The notes: generated by a model from the letters alone, not told the origin. Shown: positions 1 to 8,706, numbered from the stretch's first letter. The stretch: DNA of 64,000 bases from an uncultured Burkholderiales bacterium (GCA_945952065.1 CAMFGY010000019.1:21986-85985), one strand, 5' to 3'. Translations and numbers: made by a program.

Positions 1-324
1 ATCAATCTTTGCCGCTTCGAGGGTGAGAGCTTCGACCAGAAGATGATTGTGCGCGGCTCCCTGGAGCGCCTGACACCGGTGCTGATGACGGCCCTGGTGG
101 CGGCCTTCGCGCTGACGCCGCTGCTGCTGGCCGGCGATGCGCCGGGCAAGGAAATTCTGCATCCGGTGGCCGTTGTCATCTTCGGCGGGCTCATCAGCTC
201 GACCCTGCTGGACACCCTGCTCACGCCCGTCGTGTTTTGGCTGGTTGGTGAGCGGGCAACCCGACGTCTGCTTGAGCGAAAGCCCGAGGCCGAAGCCGAG
301 CTGTCAACGCAGGAAGCGTATTGA
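1..324 (+). CDS. Heavy-metal RND efflux pump, C-terminal end (CzcA/CusA family, partial)
   Basis: The reading frame is open from base 1, so only the last 107 residues are in the window. They match the end of the inner-membrane pump of a heavy-metal RND system (HME family), which uses proton flux to move metal cations out through a periplasmic adaptor and outer-membrane channel. The visible part has the last transmembrane helices (LTPVLMTALVAAFALTPLLL, then VAVVIFGGLISSTLLDTLLT) and the P-G-K-E-I/HPVA loop that is very well conserved in CzcA and CusA. A charged cytoplasmic tail follows. The metal specificity cannot be read from this fragment. A small exported protein follows after 65 bases and may belong to the same transcript. 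Confidence 0.88.
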   Translation: MNLCRFEGESFDQKMIVRGSLERLTPVLMTALVAAFALTPLLLAGDAPGKEILHPVAVVIFGGLISSTLLDTLLTPVVFWLVGERATRRLLERKPEAEAELSTQEAY

Positions 325-389
325 ATTGGTGAAAAGAGGCATCGCGGCGCCGCCTGTTCAAGAGCGCCACTTTGGAAGGAGATTGAGCA

Positions 390-770
390 ATGTTGAAGAG
401 CAAGATGATGGCCGTGGCGATGCTGGCCCTGAGCGCAGTCACCCTGAACACCGCAATGGCGCATGGCGCGGCGAAACCTCGCCAAGGCGGCATCGTTCAG
501 GTGGCCAACGACGTGAACTTTGAGTTGGTGGTCGAGGCTGATGGCGCCACGATCTATTTGGTCGACCATGACGAGCCGATGTCGTCCAAAGGCATCTCGG
601 GCAAGTTGACCGTGCTGAACGGTAGCGAGAAGACTGAGGTGGATGTGAAGGCCATCGACGGCAACAAGCTGCAGGCCAAGGGCGTCAAGATCGCCAGCGG
701 TGCCAAAGTCGTGGCTGTGCTGAACAACGTCGAGGGCAAGACGGCCACCGTGCGCTTTACCGTCAAGTAA
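390..770 (+). CDS. Small exported protein next to a metal efflux pump
   Basis: Codes for 126 residues. A good Shine-Dalgarno (AAGGAGA) lies just upstream of the ATG. The first 24 residues (two Lys, then a hydrophobic run ending in A-M-A-H-G-A) form a Sec signal peptide, so the mature protein of about 100 residues should be periplasmic. It has no cysteine and is rich in Val, Lys and Asp, consistent with a small beta-sandwich. Proteins of this look often follow czc/cus pump genes in Burkholderiales, so a role in periplasmic metal handling is a reasonable inference from position only. It has no metal-binding motif such as a His/Met cluster, and I cannot assign a named family. Confidence 0.75.
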   Translation: MLKSKMMAVAMLALSAVTLNTAMAHGAAKPRQGGIVQVANDVNFELVVEADGATIYLVDHDEPMSSKGISGKLTVLNGSEKTEVDVKAIDGNKLQAKGVKIASGAKVVAVLNNVEGKTATVRFTVK

Positions 771-1109
771 GAAGCAAGCACGCCCTTGGTTCTCGTTGCA
801 ATCGGCGCCACGGGAGTTCGACTGAGCCGGCGCTTCTATTGGCTGGCCCAGTGCGCCTTCGGTGCGGCACGCAGGGGCTCGGTCTTCGCTTTTGTGCCCT
901 TTCTTGGAGCTCTTGCAGGCTTCGTGCCGGCTAACCGCTCTGCCGCTTGGGGCATGGCAGCAGGCGGCCTGCTTTGCTGTAGGGCGTCGTCCTGCATGTG
1001 ATGAATTTCTTGAGCACGCGCACCGGCATGAGGATGGGCATCATGACCACTGCAATTGCCCAATGCACACAAGGCCCATCAGCACCGAACCCAGATCAGG
1101 ACAAACCCA
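771..1109. other. Intergenic stretch without a supported gene
   Basis: About 340 bases between two small exported-protein genes. Short open frames exist on both strands, but none has a plausible ribosome binding site or recognisable protein features. I see no tRNA, strong hairpin terminator or repeat. It may carry the promoter of the gene starting at 1110. Confidence 0.5.
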
Positions 1110-1484
1110 ATGCGCGCAAAGAACAACATCGCTTTGTTTCTACTGGCCGTTGCGAGTTCAGCCAGTCAGGCAGAACTCACCGAGATTCAATGGGAAAGCG
1201 CAGGACGCTTCGAGAAGACCAGCGTGCTGCCGCCAGGCAAGTTTGCCGAACTTTGTGGAAGGCTGTCGAAAGGCCAGAAGGTTATCTGGTCGTTCAAGAG
1301 CAATGAGCCGCTGAACTTCAACATCCACTATCACGAGGGTGAGAACGTGACATATCCGGTCAAGCAAACGGGATCGACTGCCGCCGAAGGCACCCTCGAT
1401 GTCAGCCAGTCACAGGACTATTGCTGGATGTGGAGCAACAAGGGGTTGAAGCCAGCAAATGTGAGCGTTCTGCTGCTGCAATGA
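1110..1484 (+). CDS. Small exported protein, unknown function
   Basis: Codes for 124 residues from the ATG at 1110; an in-frame ATG at 1056 exists but would put a polar stretch ahead of the signal peptide. From 1110 the protein starts M-R-A-K, followed by a hydrophobic segment and an A-S-Q-A cleavage site, a normal Sec signal. The mature part has two cysteines that could pair in the periplasm, and a pattern of short strands (KVIWSFKSNEPLNFNIHYH, then DYCWMWSNKGLKPANVSV). This resembles the alternating strands and W-x-W-x-N element of GOLD-like beta-sandwich domains, but the likeness is weak. There is no operon partner. Confidence 0.68.
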   Translation: MRAKNNIALFLLAVASSASQAELTEIQWESAGRFEKTSVLPPGKFAELCGRLSKGQKVIWSFKSNEPLNFNIHYHEGENVTYPVKQTGSTAAEGTLDVSQSQDYCWMWSNKGLKPANVSVLLLQ

Positions 1485-1611
1485 GGCGGCGCAGGAAGAC
1501 TTGAAGCAGATGTGGAACGGACAAATCCGGCTGTTCGTGAGTGCCTTCTTTTGGGCTGAAAGTGCTGCTTCGACCGCCTGACGAGCAGGCCCGAATTCGT
1601 GAGGATGGTGA

Positions 1612-1713
1612 CCGGAGTCCCTGGGGTTGGAAACCCGCTCCGGGCACATCCCCGCCAGTCATTCGGACGTCGGCGGGCGGCTCAGGGGAGAATCGGGGTC
1701 TCGGCGGCCCCTG
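1612..1713 (+). other. Run of three hairpins upstream of truD (possible structured leader)
   Basis: Three consecutive stem-loops can be drawn from the sequence. The first is CCGGAG (1612-1617) with CTCCGG (1638-1643), enclosing GGGTT/AACCC (1624-1628 with 1632-1636). The second is CCCGCC (1651-1656) with GGCGGG (1672-1677). The third is CAGGGG (1683-1688) with CCCCTG (1708-1713). They end 49 bases before the truD start codon. The pattern does not match the cobalamin, TPP or glycine riboswitch consensus as I know them. It could be a structured 5' leader, a small RNA or a processed attenuator. Confidence 0.4.
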
Positions 1714-1762
1714 GTTGGCTGGACAGCCTGTCTCAGCTTCAGTTGGTGCCGCCAGCTGTTTC

Positions 1763-2776
1763 ATGACCGACGCTCAATACACCACCTTGCCGTCATGGCC
1801 CCACGCTTATCCGGCCACGGGTGCCACGGCGCATTTGAAAAGCCTCAACGAGGATTTCATCGTCACCGAGTTGCCGCTGCAACTGCCCTCCGGCACGGGC
1901 GAACATGTCTGGCTGGACATCGAAAAGAACGGTGCCAACACCGCCTTCGTGGCTCAGCAGTTGGCCGAGGCGGCCGGTGTGTCGGAGCGCGATGTGGGTT
2001 ATGCCGGGCTGAAAGACCGCTACGCCATCACCCGTCAGTGGTTCAGCATCTATTTGCCCAAGGGCGAAACGCCCGATCTCACCCAGCTGCAGCACCCCGA
2101 GTTCAGGGTGCTGAGCCAAAGCCGCCACAGCAAGAAGCTGCGCCCCGGTGATTTGCTGGGCAATCACTTCCGCATTGTGCTGCGTGAGCTGAGTGGCGAC
2201 CGCGAGGCCATCGAGGCCAATCTGCGGGCCATTGCATCCCTAGGCGTACCCAATTACTTCGGCGCACAGCGTTTCGGCTTTGAGGGCGGCAATGTCGAAC
2301 AGGGGCGGGCCATGTTGGCGCGCGAGATCCGCGTGCGCAACCCGAAGAAAAAAGGCATTTACTTGTCGGCGGTGCGCTCCTTTGTTTTCAATGAAGTGCT
2401 GGCGCTGCGCATCCAGCAAGGGCTTTGGGGTCAGACCTTGTCCGGCGATGTCTTGGACGAAGCGGGGCGCCCCACTGGGCCGCTTTGGGGGCGGGGCCGC
2501 GTCAGCAGCAGCGATCAAGCCCAAGCGCTGGAAAACGGGGTGGCCCAACGGCACGCCACTTTGTGTGACGGCATGGAGCACGCCGGGCTGGATCAGGAAC
2601 GCCGCGCGCTGGTGTCGCTCCCGCAAGGCTTGACCTGGGCCTGGCCGCAAGCCGATCAACTGGTGCTGGCGTTCTCCTTGCCTGCCGGCAACTACGCCAC
2701 CTCGGTGCTGAGCGAAATCTTGCAAACCACTGAGCCGGAGCGACACACCGAGCCCGAGCCAGCCCAGGATGAGTAA
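1763..2776 (+). CDS. truD: tRNA pseudouridine(13) synthase TruD
   Basis: Codes for 337 residues, the usual TruD length. TruD isomerises U13 of some tRNAs to pseudouridine. The catalytic motif G-Y-A-G-L-K-D-R is at residues 79-86 with the nucleophile Asp85. Other family marks are the early N-E-D-F-I-V segment (29-34), the R-H-S-K-K-L-R-P-G-D motif and G-V-P-N-Y-F-G-A-Q-R-F-G. The frame is open further upstream to 1541, but that region codes for low-complexity sequence and contains the hairpins described at 1612-1713. The ATG at 1763 (MTDAQYTT) gives the normal N-terminus. The insertion (TRUD) domain between the catalytic halves is present. Confidence 0.95.
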   Translation: MTDAQYTTLPSWPHAYPATGATAHLKSLNEDFIVTELPLQLPSGTGEHVWLDIEKNGANTAFVAQQLAEAAGVSERDVGYAGLKDRYAITRQWFSIYLPKGETPDLTQLQHPEFRVLSQSRHSKKLRPGDLLGNHFRIVLRELSGDREAIEANLRAIASLGVPNYFGAQRFGFEGGNVEQGRAMLAREIRVRNPKKKGIYLSAVRSFVFNEVLALRIQQGLWGQTLSGDVLDEAGRPTGPLWGRGRVSSSDQAQALENGVAQRHATLCDGMEHAGLDQERRALVSLPQGLTWAWPQADQLVLAFSLPAGNYATSVLSEILQTTEPERHTEPEPAQDE

Positions 2777-2848
2777 GAGCGAAATCAGCCTGGGTTCGAG
2801 AGTGCAGCGCTTGCGTTCCCGGCTTCGTGTTCCAGGTGATATTGGCTG

Positions 2849-3064
2849 TCATTCAAGGCGCAGGACTTGCCTGCGCTCTGGCGTCGCGGATTCGTGAAAC
2901 AGCACCGCCAGATAGGGGCCGATTTCTTCTTCTGAGACATCTGGCGGCACGATGAAGTCTGCGTCGCGTCGCTTGCCTTCGTTGCCGAGGATATAGGTTT
3001 TCCATGCATCGGCTCGCCACTCGATGCCCACCAAAAATCTGCCAAACACATTGAATCGAATCAC
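2849..3064 (-). CDS. Small cytoplasmic protein, DUF7661-like
   Basis: Codes for 71 residues with no signal peptide or membrane segment. The order of elements, K/R-F-N-V-F-G-R near the start, then W-K-T-Y-x-L-G-N-E-G-K-R-R, then I-V-P-P-D-V-S-E-E-E and L-F-H-E near the end, agrees with the small DUF7661 family as I remember it; this was not checked by search. Function is unknown. It lies convergent to truD and 77 bases downstream of no other gene on its strand, so it is probably transcribed alone. Confidence 0.65.
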   Translation of the reverse strand: MIRFNVFGRFLVGIEWRADAWKTYILGNEGKRRDADFIVPPDVSEEEIGPYLAVLFHESATPERRQVLRLE

Positions 3065-3141
3065 GGCGGCCTCTGATGAGTCAGTGTGTTATTTTGCACT
3101 GGCTTGATGAGGGGCGATGACGATCACAGACCTGTGGTTTC

Positions 3142-5571
3142 CTAGCGCTTGCTGGGCTGGGTTCCTTGCAGAGAGAACGGTTGCACGATGCCGTTGGCTT
3201 CCACATGAGCGCCATCGTTTGTTATGTACATGCGACCGAGCTGAGTGCCATTGCTTGACAGTAGGACCTCGCCTGAGCCGCCAATGAAGCGACCATCCGT
3301 GCCGACATTCTGCGTAATCGATCCTTGCAAGAGATACGGTGTGCCGGCAACGGTAAAAGCGAAGCTGTTGTAGGCGAATCGCGTGGCCAGTGCCTGCGAA
3401 CTAAGTTTTCGGGTGATGGATTCCCAGGCGAAGCTGCCGCTGATCAATGTAGCTCGCGCGGCCAGCGCCGTGTTGGTGACGCTGACACCGCTCGCAGGCG
3501 TCAATATGTAGGAATGCGTCACGCTCGTCGAGTCTGCACTGCCGCTCAGCGACACGTTGGTTGCACCGTCTACGGTGTAGTCGGCGCTGCCGTCAACGAT
3601 TCGCAGGCTGGAAGCCGTGACGAGAGCACTGCCACTGACGGGCACGCTTATTCCGCTGCGGCGGTAGTCGGCCGATGCGCTACCGCTGAAGCGGATGCCG
3701 CCAACTGCACAATCGTTGAAGCGGGAGACCAGCACACCGCTGGCAGGCAATGGCTGGCCGACCCCTATCGCCGAGCCATCCAGTGTGGCGAACGCACTTC
3801 CGGAGGCACAGACAGCGCTGCTGGCCGCCAGCAGGCCATTCTCATCCACCATCCTGAGCGGAGACGTTGCAGCCTGCAATAGGACTCCTCCGACACCGAG
3901 CAAGTTAGTAACGTTCGCTAGATTGGCGCTGTTTCCTGCGGGCTTGACGGTCAGCAGCGCGGCATTGCTGGCCACTTGTCCTTGAGAGTTCTTGATCTCA
4001 ACACTGATCAGCGCGCCGTCATCGTCTGCCGTCAATGCGGGCGTGGTATAGACCGATGCTGTGGCGCCGGTGATGGGGCTGCCATTGCGCAGCCATTGAT
4101 AAGTGGGTGTTGGGTTTCCTTTGGCGAGAACGGTGAAGACTGCGACCTGCCCAACAGTTGTGGTGACAGCTACAGGCGGGACGATGATCGTTGGCGCAGA
4201 CGTCACGGTCAGTACGGCAGAACCGCTGGTGGCCTGGCCTTGGCTGTTGCGCACAACCACGCTATAGCGCGCCCCGTTGTCTTCCATTCCGGCAATTACA
4301 GCTAGTATTTCGTGGGTTTCACCAGGCAAATCTACGCCGTTGCGTTGCCATTGGTAGCGCAGGCCGCCGCCCACTGCAACCGCGCCGAAAAAGGTGTACT
4401 GCCCGAGGATGGCCGTTCGGTTCTCGGGCGAAGCCAACACTTGGGGCGCGAAGGCATCGGTGACGACGAGACAGGAGGGTAAGTTGATGTCAACAGCCGA
4501 GGGGCCAACCTTGACCGATTGCGAAGAACGGTCACCGACGGTTGCGAACACCTCAGCCAGGGAATTCTTTCGAATTGCGACGGTGAAATTGCCACCGCCA
4601 ATCGTCGATAGGACGCGGTTCAAGCCGGAATAGTCGACGCCAGAGGACACGACAGTAGCCGAAGGGATCGGCTTGCCTGTGCTATCAGCCACGCAGCCGT
4701 GAACGGAGATCGTGTCCATCACCTGATCGGCATTCCAGGTGCTGAAGTGGCTCACAGTGCCCTCGTAATAGTTGCCGGCAGCCGTGCTCTTGAGAGTTGC
4801 CTGCCCTTCTTGAACCCACTGGCCGGTACCTTCATCGAGATAGAACAGCGGCACGCTCGTTGGTGGCGAGGTCGAGCGGCTGGCGTAAGGGATGCGCAGG
4901 GTGGCTGTCGCGCCTGGCTTGAGATTGAGCTTGTTGCCTGCCTCATCGCGCAGATCGACATTGATGGCCCCAAAGCTCTCAATAACACGACCGGTATTGG
5001 TGGTGTAGTTGCCTGGCATGGCTGTTGGGTTGCGTGCCGGGTCAATGACGCTCAGGCGGGCGCTGAGTGTGCCGGTGGCCTGCGTGGTTTTGCCGTCGAT
5101 GACGAGGCCGTTGGCTGGCAGATCCACGCCGGCCTTCGAGTTGGGCAGGGTCAGCGAGACGGGCGCTGCGGCGTTGAAAGTCTGCAAGTTGCCTGCAGCA
5201 ACGAAGCGATGGGTGATCGTGGTGGTCTGGTTGGCCACAACAGCCAAGGGCAACACTCCGTCGAGGTTGCCATCTGATTGGAGTCGCAGCACCACAGAGT
5301 CTGAAGGCGCCAAGCCCACTAGCGTGAAGCGGCCCTCTGCGTCGCTGGTGGCAGCTCTGCCAGAGGCAGTAATGCGTGCACCTGCCACCGGGTTTGCATC
5401 GATCGCACTCAGCACCTGGCCGCTGATCTGTCCCGTGGCCGCTGGGACAGGTGAAGTGGGGGAATCAGAACCGCCGCTTTCATTTCCGCCGCCGCCACCG
5501 CATCCGATCAATGAAAGTGCCAGGCAAAAGCTGACGAAACAGGCGCTGAAGCGCTCGAAAAGCAATGACAT
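3142..5571 (-). CDS. Large lipoprotein with carboxypeptidase-regulatory-like and Ig-like domains
   Basis: Codes for 809 residues. The start at 5571 has AGGGAGTT at the right distance; an earlier ATG at 5622 adds a polar leader and is less likely. The signal peptide ends in a lipobox (S-L-I-G-C), followed by a run of glycines, so the protein should be lipid-anchored and exported. Residues about 45-100 (GQISGQVLSAIDANPVAGARI...) look like a carboxypeptidase-regulatory-like domain. Two Ig-like repeats follow in the middle, each with the pattern L-R-Y-Q-W-Q-R-N-G or T-Y-Q-W-L-R-N-G and a later A-x-Y-S-V or A-L-I-S-V strand. The last 250 residues are a Ser/Gly-rich beta region of unknown type. The likely role is a surface or periplasmic binding protein, with no enzyme motif visible. 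Confidence 0.82.
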   Translation of the reverse strand: MSLLFERFSACFVSFCLALSLIGCGGGGGNESGGSDSPTSPVPAATGQISGQVLSAIDANPVAGARITASGRAATSDAEGRFTLVGLAPSDSVVLRLQSDGNLDGVLPLAVVANQTTTITHRFVAAGNLQTFNAAAPVSLTLPNSKAGVDLPANGLVIDGKTTQATGTLSARLSVIDPARNPTAMPGNYTTNTGRVIESFGAINVDLRDEAGNKLNLKPGATATLRIPYASRSTSPPTSVPLFYLDEGTGQWVQEGQATLKSTAAGNYYEGTVSHFSTWNADQVMDTISVHGCVADSTGKPIPSATVVSSGVDYSGLNRVLSTIGGGNFTVAIRKNSLAEVFATVGDRSSQSVKVGPSAVDINLPSCLVVTDAFAPQVLASPENRTAILGQYTFFGAVAVGGGLRYQWQRNGVDLPGETHEILAVIAGMEDNGARYSVVVRNSQGQATSGSAVLTVTSAPTIIVPPVAVTTTVGQVAVFTVLAKGNPTPTYQWLRNGSPITGATASVYTTPALTADDDGALISVEIKNSQGQVASNAALLTVKPAGNSANLANVTNLLGVGGVLLQAATSPLRMVDENGLLAASSAVCASGSAFATLDGSAIGVGQPLPASGVLVSRFNDCAVGGIRFSGSASADYRRSGISVPVSGSALVTASSLRIVDGSADYTVDGATNVSLSGSADSTSVTHSYILTPASGVSVTNTALAARATLISGSFAWESITRKLSSQALATRFAYNSFAFTVAGTPYLLQGSITQNVGTDGRFIGGSGEVLLSSNGTQLGRMYITNDGAHVEANGIVQPFSLQGTQPSKR

Positions 5572-5740
5572 AGGAACTCCCTGTATTTGGTTTGGGGCTG
5601 TCTCGCCCTGTCTGCTAGGCACGAATGCGCGGACGCGATAGAAAGCCGTGCCAAATGTGACACTCAGGGCGGGAGTTCGTGGTCAGCCGTGACGAGCTGA
5701 CCGCTAAGAGGTACAGAACAGCGTTTTTTCGCGCTGTTTG

Positions 5741-5759
5741 GACAGTTCACAAAACTGTC
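5741..5759. terminator. Inverted repeat between kdpE end and lipoprotein start
   Basis: GACAGTT (5741-5747) and AACTGTC (5753-5759) form a 7-bp stem with a 5-base loop. On the minus strand, downstream of the kdpE-like gene, it is followed after about ten bases by an A-rich stretch, not a T-run, so it is not a classical intrinsic terminator. It could instead be a dyad operator for the lipoprotein gene. Confidence 0.3.
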
Positions 5760-5798
5760 GGCCCAGACGGCAGTGCGAATGGATGCTGCAAAGTCCGT

Positions 5799-6494
5799 CT
5801 AGGAAAAGTCGGCCAAGCGATAACCCACCCCCGGCTCGGTCAGCAGCAGCTGTGGGTCGGCGGGTTCGGCTTCGAGTTTGGCGCGCAGCTGGGCCATGTA
5901 AAGGCGCAGGTAGTGGGTGTGTTCGGTGAACTCGGGGCCCCAGACGTCGAGCAGCAAGCTGCGGTGCGTGACCACTTGGCCGGCGCTGCGCACCAGGCGG
6001 GCCAGCAGCTTGAATTCGGTGGGCGTGAGCTTGATCTCTTGGCCCTGCAGCTTGACGCGATGGGCGCTCAAGTCCACCGAGAGGCCCATGTGCTGATATC
6101 GGGTCTGTGCGGCTTGGGTGTGCAAGCCGCGGTGGCGCAGGGCGACGCGCATGCGCGCCAACAGCTCGCTGATGCTGAAGGGTTTGACCAGATAGTCGTC
6201 GGCGCCGGCGTCCAGCAACTGGATTTTTTCGCCGTCTTGCTCGCGGGCAGAGATCACCAAGACCGGCGTGTTGCTGTGGCGGCGCAGCTGGCTCAGCAGG
6301 CTTTGGCCGTCGCCATCGGGCAAGCCCAGGTCCAACAAGATCAGATCGGGCGCGGGCCGCGCATATTGCAGTTGCGCCTGAGCATCGGCCAGGCTGGCGG
6401 CGCAGCTCACGGCGTAGCCTTCCACCCTCAGGGTTTCGCTGAGGGTGCTGCGCAGCTCGCGGTCGTCTTCGACCAATAAAACATTCAGGCTCAT
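5799..6494 (-). CDS. kdpE: KdpE-type response regulator
   Basis: Codes for 231 residues. The receiver domain has the acidic pair E-D-D (9-11), the phospho-acceptor Asp55 in L-L-D-L-G-L-P-D-G-D-G and the K of D-Y-L-V-K-P-F. The output is an OmpR/PhoB winged helix (V-D-L-S-A-H-R-V, then LTPTEFKLLARLVRSAG and R-L-Y-M-A-Q-L-R-A-K-L). The G-L-P-D-G-D-G and V-I-S-A-R-E-Q-D-G-E-K segments are typical of KdpE, the activator of the high-affinity K+ ATPase. The start at 6494 overlaps the stop of the kinase gene by four bases (ATGA), so the pair is translationally coupled. No kdpFABC genes are in the window, so the target is unproven. Confidence 0.85.
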   Translation of the reverse strand: MSLNVLLVEDDRELRSTLSETLRVEGYAVSCAASLADAQAQLQYARPAPDLILLDLGLPDGDGQSLLSQLRRHSNTPVLVISAREQDGEKIQLLDAGADDYLVKPFSISELLARMRVALRHRGLHTQAAQTRYQHMGLSVDLSAHRVKLQGQEIKLTPTEFKLLARLVRSAGQVVTHRSLLLDVWGPEFTEHTHYLRLYMAQLRAKLEAEPADPQLLLTEPGVGYRLADFS

Positions 6495-8119
6495 GCGGCT
6501 TCTCTGGGCCCAGCGGACAAGCTGGGCAGCTTGGGTACTGTTGGGGCCTCGTGCAGCGGCAGCCAGCATTCAAAGCTGGCGCCGCCATGGCTGCGGGCGC
6601 GCAAGCGCATCTGGCCGCCATGGGCGCGGGCAATGGCGCGGCAAGCGGCCAGTCCGATGCCGGCGCCGCGGGGGTGGGCATGGTGCGTGGCACTGCTGAC
6701 TGGGCCGCGCTGGTAGACCTCAAAGATCTTGTCGCGCCAAGCGGGCGGCACGCCCGGCCCGCGGTCGCGCACCGCCAGGACCACAAAGCGCCGTCCTTGT
6801 TCATCGTCCATGGAGCGCAGCAGCAGCTCAATGGGCCCGCTCTCGGTTTTGCCTGGCGTTTGCCCATAGCGCAGGGCGTTGTCGATCAGGTTGTCGATCA
6901 ACTGATGCATGAGCAAAGCGTCGCAGCGCAACAAGGGCAGGCCGGGTTCCAGCCGCGCTTTGACGCGCTTGCTGGCCTCTGGCTCGCGCTGGCGAACCCG
7001 CCGCAGCGCCGCGCCCACCATGTCTTCGGCCGACTCCCAGTCCAGCTTCAGTTGCAGGTCGGGGCCGTCCAGGCGCGCCAACTGCAAGCTGTTGTCGGTC
7101 ATGCGCTTGAGCGACTGGGTCTCATCCAGGATGGTGCTCAGCAGCCTGCGCCTTTGTGCCTCGCTGAGCTTGTCCGCTTGCTCTTGCAAGGCCGAGGCGG
7201 CGCCCATGATGCAGGCCAGCGGGGTGCGGTAGTCGTGCGAGATGGCGGCCAGCAAGGCGTTGCGCGTGGCTTGCTGGCTGGCTTCGTGCAAGGCTTTGGC
7301 GGCGCTTTGTTCGGTGGCCTGCCGCTCCAGGGCCAGACCGAGTTGGTCGCACAGGGTTTGTACATGCGCCCGCAGGTCGGCATCCAACGGTTGCTGGGCG
7401 CTGGGCAGCGGCAGGTAGGCGGCGCCAAAGCTGGCGCGGCGTCCGCGCAAGGGCAAGTACCAGGCGGCCAGCTCTTCATGCCGTCCGCAGCCCGGCCCCA
7501 TGGCTTGGCTGCTTCGCATGCACAGCCACAGCCCGCTTTCTTGGTCGGCGGTGGGGGCGGGCCCCAGCCAGCGCATGGCGCTGGCTTCGTTGCGTGCGGG
7601 CAGAGTGTCGCTGTGCAGCACGGCCAGCAAGGGCTCGCTCGCCATCAGGCTGCGCAAGGCCTGCGCCAGCTCGGGGGCCAGGTCCAGGGCCGAGGCGCTG
7701 TCGCGCAGGGCTTCTCCAAAGCGTCGCAGCTGTTCGGCGCGCTGGGCGTGGCGCTCGGCACGTTCGGCAGCCCAGCGCAGCCGCGCGATCAAGAAGTTGG
7801 TGATCCAGCACAAGCTCAGCATGCTCAGCAGCAACAAAAGATGCTCGTGGCCGCTGACGGCCAAGCTGCCTTGGGGTGGCACAAAGTGCCAGTTGAAGGC
7901 CAGCACGGCCAGCAAGCTGCACACCATGGCGCCGGAGAGCGGCAGCCACAGGCTGGCCAGGGCGGTGGCCAATACCGGTAGCAGGGTCAGATTGGCCAAG
8001 GCCAGGCGGCCGTGCAGGCCCAGCATCAAGGCCCAGCTGCCGGCCCAGCTGAGCAGCGCCCAGCTTAGGTTTTGAATCCAGGGCCGCCAAGATGGGCGCT
8101 TGTCTCGAGAAGCTTGCAT
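6491..8119 (-). CDS. KdpD-type sensor histidine kinase lacking the N-terminal KdpD domain
   Basis: Codes for 542 residues, against about 900 for full KdpD. The first 110 residues hold four hydrophobic helices like the DUF4118 membrane module of KdpD. A GAF-like region follows, then HisKA with His295 in A-I-S-H-D-Y-R-T-P-L-A, and the ATPase with N box L-I-D-N-L-I-D-N-A-L-R-Y-G, D-R-G-P-G-V-P and G-A-G-I-G-L-A. What is missing is the cytoplasmic KdpD/USP-like sensor region that precedes the helices in the classical protein. The H-box and membrane module still place it in the KdpD group. It is coupled to the kdpE-like gene downstream. The shortened form must sense its signal through the membrane and GAF parts. 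Confidence 0.85.
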   Translation of the reverse strand: MQASRDKRPSWRPWIQNLSWALLSWAGSWALMLGLHGRLALANLTLLPVLATALASLWLPLSGAMVCSLLAVLAFNWHFVPPQGSLAVSGHEHLLLLLSMLSLCWITNFLIARLRWAAERAERHAQRAEQLRRFGEALRDSASALDLAPELAQALRSLMASEPLLAVLHSDTLPARNEASAMRWLGPAPTADQESGLWLCMRSSQAMGPGCGRHEELAAWYLPLRGRRASFGAAYLPLPSAQQPLDADLRAHVQTLCDQLGLALERQATEQSAAKALHEASQQATRNALLAAISHDYRTPLACIMGAASALQEQADKLSEAQRRRLLSTILDETQSLKRMTDNSLQLARLDGPDLQLKLDWESAEDMVGAALRRVRQREPEASKRVKARLEPGLPLLRCDALLMHQLIDNLIDNALRYGQTPGKTESGPIELLLRSMDDEQGRRFVVLAVRDRGPGVPPAWRDKIFEVYQRGPVSSATHHAHPRGAGIGLAACRAIARAHGGQMRLRARSHGGASFECWLPLHEAPTVPKLPSLSAGPREAA

Positions 8120-8180
8120 GGGCGCCAGCCTAGCAGGGCCGGCATCAGGATCGCATAGGTCTTGCTGATGGGTGGCTCTC

Positions 8181-8630
8181 TCAGACCGTGGGGCTCACCG
8201 GCGCCTCTTTGGCGCGCGGTTCTTGCGGCTGCGCGGGCCGGCCTTGTCGTCGCTCGGCTTGGCTGAGTCCGCCGTAGCCCCAGGCGGCGGCGGGCACTTG
8301 CTGCACCACGATGTAGCTGGTCGGGTGGACCTGGCCCAAGGCGGATTCAAGGGCGCTGTGCACACCGGCTAAAAACTGGGCGATTTGCACGTCGTCGTTG
8401 CTGCCCGCCGTGACTTGAATCTCCAGCTGATAGCTGGCCCGGGTGTCGGCGGCCAAGGAGCGCGCACCGATGAACCAGTGGCTGGCCGGCAGCAGGCTGA
8501 AGCGAACAGCGGTGAGCAGCGGGTCTTTGCGCAGATGCCGGGCTGTCAGGTCGGTCAACACGGTGGCGAGCTGGCGCAGATCGGGCTCATGGCCAAAGGC
8601 CGGGCTGAGACTGAGGTGCAAATGAGGCAT
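8181..8630 (-). CDS. Tautomerase-superfamily protein
   Basis: Codes for 149 residues if started at 8630, which gives Met-Pro-His-Leu at the N-terminus. In this superfamily (4-oxalocrotonate tautomerase and MIF relatives) the initiator Met is removed and Pro1 is the catalytic base, so this start is strongly favoured over upstream ones. Two beta-alpha-beta units can be traced (residues 2-50 and 65-115, with S-Y-Q-L-E-I-Q-V starting the second and TSYIVVQQVPAAAWGYGG ending it). A polar tail of about 30 residues rich in Gln, Arg and Pro follows. The substrate is unknown. It lies downstream of a 62-residue gene and divergent from a LysR regulator that probably controls both. Confidence 0.78.
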   Translation of the reverse strand: MPHLHLSLSPAFGHEPDLRQLATVLTDLTARHLRKDPLLTAVRFSLLPASHWFIGARSLAADTRASYQLEIQVTAGSNDDVQIAQFLAGVHSALESALGQVHPTSYIVVQQVPAAAWGYGGLSQAERRQGRPAQPQEPRAKEAPVSPTV

Positions 8631-8706
8631 GGTGGCGACTCCAGGTGGTGGAACGAACAAGAAGGGAACAAGCGGGCGCTGAAAGAGCGGCCCAGCTTTG
8701 GCGGAC

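Noticed and set aside
1588..1650. tRNA-like segment (GCCCGAA ... CCGGGCA)
   Set aside because: No T-loop GTTCRA, no anticodon arm of the right size; better explained as hairpins.
1485..1762. Cobalamin riboswitch
   Set aside because: GC-rich and structured, but the conserved B12-box-type segments are absent and truD is not a usual target.
1541..1762. Longer truD N-terminus
   Set aside because: In-frame extension is low-complexity and covers the hairpins; TruD length fits the ATG at 1763.
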